Assembly: GCF_000775995.1 (NCBI RefSeq)
Contig: NZ_CP009227.1
Coordinates: 1,054,001 to 1,118,000 of the forward strand
DNA: 64,000 nucleotides
From: Treponema sp. OMZ 838
Lineage (GTDB): Bacteria > Spirochaetota > Spirochaetia > Treponematales > Treponemataceae
Direction: 5' to 3'
Part shown: positions 33,744-41,573 of the stretch, one piece after another
Layout: every line of letters begins with the position of its first letter
Numbering within the stretch: the first letter of the stretch is position 1
Notes under the pieces: generated by a model
What the model was told of the DNA's origin: nothing
Databases searched by the model: none
The model's input: only the letters and a program-made list of their open reading frames with translations
Translations under genes and position numbers: made by a program

Positions 33744-35108
33744 TTAAATATTTTTTAAGTATTTATTATAAAACTCGGAATAGTGATTATAAAAAGGCAA
33801 GTTCTTATTTTCAAGACATCTGCTAATGAAATCTTCAATATAGATAATGTTTATTTTTGCAGCATATTCAGGTTTACATTTTTTCATTGCACTATCGATT
33901 TCATTTTTCAAATTAATTCGTGATTTTAAAAATACAAAAGTAATTGTACCGATATCCACATGGCAGATATTACGCCAAAGCTGATATTTTTTATAAAATT
34001 CATCCTCGAAGTTATCGTTTAAATATTTTTCATTACAGATTTTTTTCAGTTGTGATAAATAATTATTTTTATATTTAGTTTGATACGCCTCTATCGGATT
34101 ACCGGTATCAATTGATCCAAAATTTGATTCTGTATATTTTATTTCAAAAAAATATTTTGTATTTGAATCATTAATAAAAAAATCAAAATTTGTATATTCG
34201 CCTGAAACTTCAAATGAAGCTTCTTCTGTATGTTCAAATTCTCCTATAGCGGACAAAGAAATATTATTGTTTACGAACTGCAAACTATGGTCTTTCATTA
34301 ACGGATAAAATAAATTCAAACAAAGAGCCTGTGACGAATTTAAATGCGAAAAATCTCTATGTAATTTTATCTTACTTTCAGTAATATATTTTTCTAAAGA
34401 ATCTTTATATCCTGAATCAATGAGATTCAGCATTCTTTTTTCTTCTGGTAGAATATGGCGATATTTTTTCCCTCTGTAATTCATTTGTTCTGGAGTATTC
34501 AATACGGAGGCTTTGTAGTTAGATAAGTGCAAAATCAACGTACAATAATTATATTTTTTTAGTTCTTTTATAACATTCTCTTTTTTTATTTTTATATTGC
34601 AATGAATTAAATTATATTGTTTTCTGGTTAATAAAATTAAATTTTCAGGCGTATTATTGTAGCCATCGTCATTTATATGATGAATATCATAGTCATCATT
34701 CGTTCTTTTCCCTAAGAAAGCTCTTCCGATGAGTTCATAAACGTTTATGTTGTGATCAACTTCTTTATTGCTTTTAGATAACTTAAGGTAGCCATCTAAC
34801 TCGTTGTCATCTTGGAGAACGATACTACCTTTATATTTTATACGACCGTAATTACTTATTTCGTAGTCATTCCACCCAAAAGTTGAACCATTTACCCATT
34901 TTTCATCATTTGCATACGTGTCTTCAGAAAAATTATATCGGTTTAAACTTATTCTTTTACTCTCAGCAAGCTGTTCTTTTGTTGGCCAATTAATTCCTCT
35001 ATGAGGAGTTTTATCCCATAATTGCTCATAATACTCAACAAATTCTTCATCTGTAAGCTTATTCTTTCCCGTAAAATTAATTTTAGTTTCTAATCCTGTC
35101 TGGTTCAT
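33744..35108 (-). CDS. Fused HNH / PD-(D/E)XK-like putative restriction endonuclease
   Basis: A 454-residue protein with two nuclease-like parts. Residues about 70-170 resemble a NUMOD4-HNH unit: NYGRIKYKG, then DGYLKLSKSNKE, and an HNH motif YDIHHINDDGYNNTPENLILL. Residues about 255-380 resemble PGN_0703-type restriction endonucleases: SSQALCLNLFYPL, a FDFFI strand and FEIKYTESNFG, which supplies the D...ExK residues. The gene is clearly more AT-rich than its neighbours, has no partner methyltransferase and no strong ribosome-binding site, and sits alone between P83/100 and the molybdenum hydroxylase gene. It may be a horizontally acquired defence or mobile nuclease. Assignment of the second domain is from memory. 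Confidence 0.65.
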   Translation of the reverse strand: MNQTGLETKINFTGKNKLTDEEFVEYYEQLWDKTPHRGINWPTKEQLAESKRISLNRYNFSEDTYANDEKWVNGSTFGWNDYEISNYGRIKYKGSIVLQDDNELDGYLKLSKSNKEVDHNINVYELIGRAFLGKRTNDDYDIHHINDDGYNNTPENLILLTRKQYNLIHCNIKIKKENVIKELKKYNYCTLILHLSNYKASVLNTPEQMNYRGKKYRHILPEEKRMLNLIDSGYKDSLEKYITESKIKLHRDFSHLNSSQALCLNLFYPLMKDHSLQFVNNNISLSAIGEFEHTEEASFEVSGEYTNFDFFINDSNTKYFFEIKYTESNFGSIDTGNPIEAYQTKYKNNYLSQLKKICNEKYLNDNFEDEFYKKYQLWRNICHVDIGTITFVFLKSRINLKNEIDSAMKKCKPEYAAKINIIYIEDFISRCLENKNLPFYNHYSEFYNKYLKNI

Positions 35109-35171
35109 TTATTTTCAAGCATCTTCCGGTTTTTCAATCCTTTCCCATTCAATCGGGTTTTTCGTTTTCGT

Positions 35172-37787
35172 TTACTTTTTCCGGCTATACGGCGTATTTT
35201 CCAGCGGCAGCTTTGTTCTAAAAATACCGTCGCGGTTATAATACGCAAGCGCTACCGCCGGCACTGTCGGAATACTGGCAATTTCTCCGACTCCTTTTGC
35301 GCCGCATGCAAGCTCATTATCATTATGTTCGATAATATCAACCTTTATCGGCGGTACCTGAGGCGCTTTAAACAGGCCGAGCGTACCGAACTTGGCAGTC
35401 GGAACACTCTTTTGCAGCGGATAATCCTCCGTCAGCGCATACCCAAGGCTCATCACGACACCGCCTTCGATCTGCCCCTCCAGCGAAATCGGATTAAGCG
35501 CACGACCGACATCGTGTGCGGCTTCCACATACGCGAGTTTTCCTTCTTCATCCAAATCGATGAGGTGCGTTGCATAACCGTACGCAACATGACTTACCGG
35601 ATGAGGCTTGTCGGAACCCAGTTTGTCCGTCGGATAGGTATATTCCGCAAAAAACTCTTTGGCGCTCAAGGCGGTAAACAGCTCGGGCAGTATATCTATG
35701 TGTTCGGAAAGGCAACCGGTTTTGCCGCGCTTTTGCAGTTCTTCTTCAAGCGCTCTTTTGACATCGGTAGCAGCCATACGAGCACTTTCACCGGTAAATA
35801 CGGTCTGACGCGAGGCGGTTGTTTCTCCCGCATCGGGAGCAAACTTGGTGTCGGGTGTTTCGTAGTGTAAAAGACTGCGCGGCAGATTAAGCACCTCGCT
35901 GACAATCTGCAAGAGGATTGTTCCAACCCCCTGCCCGATACAGGCTGCGCTCGAATAAATATGTACGCCGTCTGCTTGAAGCCGCAGGGTTGTCCGGCCA
36001 AAGTCCGGGATACCGACCCCAAGTCCGGAGTTTTTAATAGCACAGGCAATACCGGCTTTCGGATGCGCATCGTAATACGGCTTTACCGCTTCGAGGGTTT
36101 GTACAAGAGCGGTTGAATCGTCGGCATACTGACCGTTTGGCAGTACTTGCCCGGGACGAATTGCGTTCCGGTAGCGGATTTCCCACGGACTGATGCCGAC
36201 CTTTTCCGCTAATAGGTTTATGCACGATTCAACGGCAAAGCAGCTTTGTGTTACGCCGAATCCTCTGAATGCACCGGCCGGCGGGTTATTGGTATACCAT
36301 GCACAGCCGAGTATGTCGATATCTTGATAATTATACGGCCCTGCCGCATGGGTACAGGCACGCTGTAGTACCGGCCCGCCGAGGGAGGCATAGGCGCCCG
36401 TGTCCGAATGGAGCACGGCTTTTAAGCCGGTTAGGTAGCCGTTCTCATCGCAGCCGAGTGTAAAATCCATCTCCATCGCGTGCCGCTTCGGATGGATAAT
36501 CATACTCTCTTTTCTGCTTAAACTCACCTTGACGGGGCGTCCGGTCTTTAACGCAAGGATAGCCGCATGGTGTTGCACGCTCATATCTTCTTTGCCGCCG
36601 AAGCCGCCGCCGACCATCTTGGCGATAACCCGTACCTTATCAATCGGTAAGCCGGTCGCTTCCGAACATTCCCGTTTTGTTTGATATATACCTTGATCCC
36701 CCGAATAAATAATGACACCGCCTTCTCCGTCCGGCTTTGCCACCGCCGTTTCAGGCTCCAAAAAGGCATGTTCGGTCGGAGGTACGGAATAGTGGTGAGA
36801 AACGACATATTTTGAATTTTTCAGCTTTTCATCGGCATTGCCGCGTACGAGGTGTTCTTTTGAAAGAAGGTTCCCGCTTTCATGAACATGAGGCGCATCT
36901 TCCGCCATTGCTTCCGCTATAGAGCATACCGGCGCTAATTCTTCATATTCGATTTTTACCGCTTTTTTTGCAGCTGCCAAAATCTCGCGGCTTTCGGCAG
37001 CAATCAGAACGATGGCATCCCCTAAATAATGCGTCTCTTTGCCGAGGGGAATAAGCACATCCCAATCTTTTTTTAAGTGCCCGATTTTTTGCATACCGGG
37101 AAGATCTTTTGCCGTCATTACAAGATGAACGCCGGGCATCTTTTCCACATCTTCGGTATCGATAGACAATACCTTTGCCCGCGGGTATGCAGTACGTACC
37201 GCGCTTCCGTACAACATACCATCCAAATACATATCATCGGCATATTCGGCTGTACCTGCGGCTTTCGCGTATGAATCAACACGGAGCGCGCTGCTTCCTA
37301 CAGCCGTTTCGGTTTTTCCTTCCGGCACAGGCGTGTTTTCTCGCAGTATCTTGGCAGCCAACAAAATAGCTTCTTCAATTTTTACATAGCCGGTACAGCG
37401 GCAAATATTATTGCGGATAGCCTGCTTTACATCCGCGGATGAAGGATTAGGATTTTCGTCTATCAACGCTTTTGCACAAATAATCATTCCTGGAATACAG
37501 AAACCGCATTGCACCGCGCCACAATGAGCGAACGCATATTGATATACGGCAAGCTCGCGTTCGGGGAACCCTTCAAGCGTTGTAATTGTCTTTCCCGCTA
37601 ATTTACCGGCCACTTGAACACAGGCCTTCATCGGCTTTCCGTCTATTAAAACAGTACACGTTCCGCATGCACCTTCCATACAACCGTTTTTAACGGAAGT
37701 TAAACGTAGTGAATCGCGTAAAAAATAAATAAGTTTTTGGTTTTCTTCGGCTTCAACAATCCGGCCGTTCACGGTTAATGATACCAT
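35172..37787 (-). CDS. Molybdenum hydroxylase (selenium-dependent xanthine dehydrogenase type)
   Basis: An 871-residue fusion of a [2Fe-2S] domain pair with a molybdopterin-binding subunit. The plant-type cluster ligands are CMEGACGTC (from Cys36) with a further Cys56. The second cluster shows CGFC and CRCTGY. The large domain has the Mo-cofactor motifs GGGFGGKED, GAFRGFGVTQ and GVGEIASIP. There is no FAD domain. This architecture matches the Se-dependent molybdenum hydroxylase family seen in purine-fermenting bacteria and T. denticola, where selenium is a labile cofactor. The frame is open 60 bases further upstream, but the ATG at 37787 follows GGATGGAG and starts the ferredoxin fold. No selenium or Mo-cofactor genes are adjacent. 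Confidence 0.85.
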   Translation of the reverse strand: MVSLTVNGRIVEAEENQKLIYFLRDSLRLTSVKNGCMEGACGTCTVLIDGKPMKACVQVAGKLAGKTITTLEGFPERELAVYQYAFAHCGAVQCGFCIPGMIICAKALIDENPNPSSADVKQAIRNNICRCTGYVKIEEAILLAAKILRENTPVPEGKTETAVGSSALRVDSYAKAAGTAEYADDMYLDGMLYGSAVRTAYPRAKVLSIDTEDVEKMPGVHLVMTAKDLPGMQKIGHLKKDWDVLIPLGKETHYLGDAIVLIAAESREILAAAKKAVKIEYEELAPVCSIAEAMAEDAPHVHESGNLLSKEHLVRGNADEKLKNSKYVVSHHYSVPPTEHAFLEPETAVAKPDGEGGVIIYSGDQGIYQTKRECSEATGLPIDKVRVIAKMVGGGFGGKEDMSVQHHAAILALKTGRPVKVSLSRKESMIIHPKRHAMEMDFTLGCDENGYLTGLKAVLHSDTGAYASLGGPVLQRACTHAAGPYNYQDIDILGCAWYTNNPPAGAFRGFGVTQSCFAVESCINLLAEKVGISPWEIRYRNAIRPGQVLPNGQYADDSTALVQTLEAVKPYYDAHPKAGIACAIKNSGLGVGIPDFGRTTLRLQADGVHIYSSAACIGQGVGTILLQIVSEVLNLPRSLLHYETPDTKFAPDAGETTASRQTVFTGESARMAATDVKRALEEELQKRGKTGCLSEHIDILPELFTALSAKEFFAEYTYPTDKLGSDKPHPVSHVAYGYATHLIDLDEEGKLAYVEAAHDVGRALNPISLEGQIEGGVVMSLGYALTEDYPLQKSVPTAKFGTLGLFKAPQVPPIKVDIIEHNDNELACGAKGVGEIASIPTVPAVALAYYNRDGIFRTKLPLENTPYSRKK

Positions 37788-38103
37788 AGCATACTCCATC
37801 CGGAAAGATATTATGTAATTGTGGATACCCAAAACGGATACGCACAAAAGATACCTAAGGGAAGTCCCTAAAAAATTGAGATTTTTAAAGACTGTTCATC
37901 AATGAACTGACTCTACCGTATCAGTATAAGGGATAAAAATGGAAAAATCAACAATAAAAAAAGAAAATTAGGATGCCAAAAAAATAGTTTGATTTATGTG
38001 GAAAGGTGAATATTCGTACTCTGCATTGGAATACGCTAATTTGCCGTTTTTTACTATTTTGAGTACATTAAAAAAAATTACTTACATATATTGAGGTTAT
38101 AGC
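37788..38103. other. Divergent intergenic region before htpG
   Basis: The 316 bases between the divergent hydroxylase and htpG genes hold no open frame that looks real. They are AT-rich, contain a small GTTCAT-CA-ATGAAC palindrome (about 37896-37909) and several A/T runs. A TGAGGT site precedes htpG. I see no CIRCE element or other recognisable heat-shock operator. Confidence 0.6.
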
Positions 38104-40017
38104 ATGGCAAAGTATGAGTTTCAAACGGAAGTTAATCAGCTGCTCCACCTGATTATCCATTCTCTGTATTCAAATAAGGAAATATTCCTGCGGGAGCTGG
38201 TGTCGAATGCCTCCGATGCGCTCGATAAGCTGAAATATCTGACCGTATCGGATGCCGCATTAAAAAATCTGCAATTCAATCCCCGTATCGATATTACGTT
38301 TAACGAAGATGCCGCAACGCCGACGCTGACTATCCGCGACACGGGTATCGGTATGAACGATGAGGACATCAAAAACAACCTCGGTACGATCGCCCGCTCC
38401 GGCACCAAGGCGTTTTTGGAGCAGCTTGCCGCGGAAGATAAAAAAGACTCCAACCTGATCGGACAATTCGGGGTCGGGTTTTATTCAGCCTTTATGGTTG
38501 CATCAAAAATCGAAGTAGTTTCGAAAAAAGCAGGCGAAAATACCGTATGGAAGTGGATTTCCGACGGCAAGGGCGAATATGAACTGGAGCAAACCGATGA
38601 TTCAGCGTTCCCGCTCATCGATGATGTTCCCGAAGGGGCTAACGGAACCTGCATCACCCTGTATCTGAACAATGAAGATTCCGAATTTGCAAGCCGCTGG
38701 AAGATCGAAGACATTATCAAACGCTATTCGGATCATATCGCGTTCCCGATTTATCTCCACTATATCCACAAAGAATATGATGATAAGGGGAACGAAAAAT
38801 CGCAGGCAGCAAAGAGCGAGCAGATCAACGATGCAAGCGCTCTGTGGCAAAAACCGAAGTCTGAGCTGAAAGACGAGGACTATAAGAATTTTTATAAGTC
38901 GCTTTCGCACGATTCTACAGATCCACTCCTGTACATCCACACCAAGGCGGAGGGTACGCAGGAATACACCACGCTCTTTTATGTTCCGGCAAAGGCGCCT
39001 TTTGATATGTACCATGCCGACTACAAGCCCGGCGTAAAGCTCTTTGTAAAGCGGGTATTTATCACGGAGGACGAAAAAGAATTGCTGCCGGTGTATCTGC
39101 GGTTTGTGCGCGGTATTATCGACAGTGAAGACCTGCCGCTCAATGTCAGCCGCGAAATCTTGCAGCAGAACCGCATTTTGAACAATATCCGCTCAGCATC
39201 GGTAAAAAAGCTCTTAGGCGAATTTAAAAAGCTCTCTGAAAATGATAAGGAAAAATACGAAACCTTTATCGCCGAATACAACCGTCCGTTAAAAGAAGGT
39301 TTGTACAGCGACTATGAACACCGCGACGAGCTTTTGGAACTGATCCGCTTTAGAACAACGAATGAGGAAAATACCTGGACGAGCCTTGCCGACTATGTAC
39401 AGCGGATGAAGGAAGGGCAAAAGGCGATTTACTATATCACCGGCGGCGATGAAAAGGCGCTCAGACAGTCTCCGCACTTGGAAGCATACAAGGCGAAAGG
39501 CTTTGAAGTGCTGATTATGCCGGATGAAATTGACGATATCGTAATTCCCTCTGTCGGCAAGTATAAGGATTGGGAACTCAAAGCTGCAAACCGCGCCGGA
39601 TCCGACGAAGAGCTGAGCACTGACGAAGAAAAGAAAGAAGCAAAGCAGAAGGAAAAGGATTTTAAGCCGATTGTTGAAAAGATTAAAAACGCGCTCGGCG
39701 ATGCGGTAAAAGAGGTACGCCTTTCAAAGCGGCTTGCCGACTCTCCTTCGTGTATCGTGGTGGATGAAAACGATCCGAGCTTGCAAATGGAGCGCATGAT
39801 GCGGGCAATGGGACAGCAGCTCCGCGGTGAGGTAAAGCCCATTTTGGAAATCAATGCGGAACACCCTATCCTGCAGCGGCTCAAGGATACCGATGATGAA
39901 GCGCTCATTGCCGACACCGCATTTGTGCTATTGGATCAGGCGCTGCTGCTGGAAGGCAGTACGCTCAAAGACACCGCCGACTTTATAAAACGCTTGAATA
40001 AGCTGCTTGCACGGTAA
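38104..40017 (+). CDS. htpG: Molecular chaperone HtpG (Hsp90)
   Basis: A full-length 637-residue bacterial Hsp90. The GHKL ATPase domain has NASDALDKLKYL, DTGIGM and GQFGVGFYSAFMV. The middle domain carries the catalytic-arginine region LPLNVSREILQQNRIL. The C-terminal dimerisation domain ends normally. It works in the cytoplasm on late folding of client proteins. A TGAGGT ribosome-binding site is 8-13 bases before the ATG, and a strong terminator follows, so it is monocistronic. Confidence 0.97.
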   Translation: MAKYEFQTEVNQLLHLIIHSLYSNKEIFLRELVSNASDALDKLKYLTVSDAALKNLQFNPRIDITFNEDAATPTLTIRDTGIGMNDEDIKNNLGTIARSGTKAFLEQLAAEDKKDSNLIGQFGVGFYSAFMVASKIEVVSKKAGENTVWKWISDGKGEYELEQTDDSAFPLIDDVPEGANGTCITLYLNNEDSEFASRWKIEDIIKRYSDHIAFPIYLHYIHKEYDDKGNEKSQAAKSEQINDASALWQKPKSELKDEDYKNFYKSLSHDSTDPLLYIHTKAEGTQEYTTLFYVPAKAPFDMYHADYKPGVKLFVKRVFITEDEKELLPVYLRFVRGIIDSEDLPLNVSREILQQNRILNNIRSASVKKLLGEFKKLSENDKEKYETFIAEYNRPLKEGLYSDYEHRDELLELIRFRTTNEENTWTSLADYVQRMKEGQKAIYYITGGDEKALRQSPHLEAYKAKGFEVLIMPDEIDDIVIPSVGKYKDWELKAANRAGSDEELSTDEEKKEAKQKEKDFKPIVEKIKNALGDAVKEVRLSKRLADSPSCIVVDENDPSLQMERMMRAMGQQLRGEVKPILEINAEHPILQRLKDTDDEALIADTAFVLLDQALLLEGSTLKDTADFIKRLNKLLAR

Positions 40018-40026
40018 GGTAAAAAA

Positions 40027-40061
40027 AATCCCGATAGAAAGGCTCTCTTTCTATCGGGATT
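40027..40061 (+). terminator. htpG terminator
   Basis: Perfect 15-bp hairpin AATCCCGATAGAAAG / CTTTCTATCGGGATT with a five-base loop, 10 bases after the htpG stop. An A run precedes it, so it could also act on the opposite strand. The following 205 bases to ychF contain no gene; a TATAAT lies at 40242-40247. Confidence 0.85.
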
Positions 40062-40266
40062 ACATCGTATCTTCAATTTTTGTGTAATAAACCCCTTTTA
40101 TTCATCGGTTTTTCGTGATATATTGCAGTAAAAGTCGTCGGCATTCCGTGATAGATTACACTAATAATCATTGGGATTTCGTGATTCTTAGAATATCCGT
40201 ATGTATAGAAAAATAAAGATTTTAGCTGTCTTTCTATGTAATATAATCGATTAAAGAGGTTCCCTT

Positions 40267-41373
40267 ATGGCTATAAACTGCGGTATTGTCGGACTGCCGA
40301 ATGTCGGCAAGTCAACCATCTTTTCTGCATTAACCCGTGCCCCTGCGGAGGCGGCAAACTATCCGTTCTGTACTATTAACCCCAATGTCGGTATCGTCGA
40401 TCTGCCTGACGAACGGCTTGCAAAGCTCTCTCAATTTTTTGAACCGAAAAAGACCATCCCCGCTGCCGTCGAGTTTGTCGATATTGCAGGACTCGTAAAG
40501 GGAGCTTCAAAGGGTGAAGGGCTCGGCAATCAGTTTCTTTCTCATATCCGTGAGGTAGGTGTTATTGCGCATGTCGTGCGCTGCTTTGATAATCCCGACA
40601 TCGTTCACGTAAATAACAAAGTTGATCCCGCCTCGGATATCGAAACTATCAATATTGAACTCGCACTTGCCGACCTTGCTTCGCTGGAAAAGCGGGCGGA
40701 ACGGGCGGACAAGGCAACCCGTATGGGTAAAGATATGCAGAAAGAGGCGGCGATTGCGATGAGCGCAATTGCAAAAATCAAGCCCTTGCTGCAAGACGGA
40801 AAGGGCGCCCGCAATGCCAATTTAACCGATGAAGAGCGAGCCGTGATGTACGACACGCACCTGATTACCATGAAGCCACAGCTGTATGTTTGTAATGTCG
40901 ATGAAGACGGAATCAAAAACGGGAATGCGTATATCGAAACGGTTAAAAAAATCGCCGCACAGGAGGGAGCCGAAACCGTCGTTATCTGCGGAAAGTTTGA
41001 AGCGGAGCTTGCCGATATCGACGATGCGGAAGAACGTGCTGCCTTTTTGGAAGAGATCGGGCTCAAAGTTTCGGGCTTATCGGTTCTTGCCCATGCAGCG
41101 TATCATTTGATTGGACTCCGAACCTTCTTTACCGCCGGAAAAGACGAATGCCGTGCATGGACAATCCATGCCGGAGATACCGCACCCAAGGCGGCCGGCG
41201 TTATCCACACCGACTTTGAGCGAGGCTTCATTAAAGCGGAAGTCTACAGTTTTGACGACTTCCTTAAATACGGCTCTGAACAAAAAATCAAAGAAGCCGG
41301 CCGCTATCGTCAAGAAGGCAAGGAATACATCGTGCAGGATGGGGATATTATATTCTTCAAATTCAACGTCTAG
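40267..41373 (+). CDS. ychF: Redox-regulated ATPase YchF (Obg family)
   Basis: A 368-residue P-loop protein of the Obg-like OLA1/YchF group, which prefers ATP and associates with ribosomes. Visible are G1 GLPNVGKST, G3 DIAGLVKGASKGEGLGN, and the NKVD/NVDE region in place of a canonical G4. A coiled-coil helical domain spans about 130-200, and the C-terminal TGS-like domain ends EYIVQDGDIIFFKFNV. AAAGAGG lies before the ATG. An R1 long hairpin begins 4 bases after the stop. Confidence 0.96.
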   Translation: MAINCGIVGLPNVGKSTIFSALTRAPAEAANYPFCTINPNVGIVDLPDERLAKLSQFFEPKKTIPAAVEFVDIAGLVKGASKGEGLGNQFLSHIREVGVIAHVVRCFDNPDIVHVNNKVDPASDIETINIELALADLASLEKRAERADKATRMGKDMQKEAAIAMSAIAKIKPLLQDGKGARNANLTDEERAVMYDTHLITMKPQLYVCNVDEDGIKNGNAYIETVKKIAAQEGAETVVICGKFEAELADIDDAEERAAFLEEIGLKVSGLSVLAHAAYHLIGLRTFFTAGKDECRAWTIHAGDTAPKAAGVIHTDFERGFIKAEVYSFDDFLKYGSEQKIKEAGRYRQEGKEYIVQDGDIIFFKFNV

Positions 41374-41377
41374 CACA

Positions 41378-41501
41378 CCTTTTGAAAATATGTGGGCATC
41401 TGCGTTGTCGCTTAACAAAAAAACAGTCCTCGACGTACAATAAGTACGCCTGCGGGTGTTTTTTGTACGCTCCTAGCATCTACCCACATCTTTTCAAAAG
41501 G
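41378..41501. repeat. Long-hairpin repeat R1, copy 3
   Basis: The same core as copy 1 in the same orientation, with its own outer arms CCTTTTGAAAATATGTGGG (41378-41396) and CCCACATCTTTTCAAAAGG (41483-41501), which pair with a single mismatch. It lies between ychF and tex and probably ends the ychF transcript. Confidence 0.85.
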
Positions 41502-41560
41502 CTTACGGAAAGACACCTGTAGCATTTTTTTATCCCCTTTAAAAAAAAGCGAAAATTCGG

Positions 41561-41566
41561 TATACT
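41561..41566 (+). promoter_or_regulatory. -10 box, probably leaderless start of tex
   Basis: TATACT ends 7 bases before the ATG at 41574. The intervening bases CGCCCGC contain no Shine-Dalgarno sequence. A -35 box is not evident. Confidence 0.5.
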
Positions 41567-41573
41567 CGCCCGC

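Noticed and set aside
37788-38103. CIRCE or similar heat-shock operator before htpG
   Set aside because: No TTAGCACTC-type inverted repeat is present; only a short GTTCAT/ATGAAC palindrome lies closer to the divergent gene.
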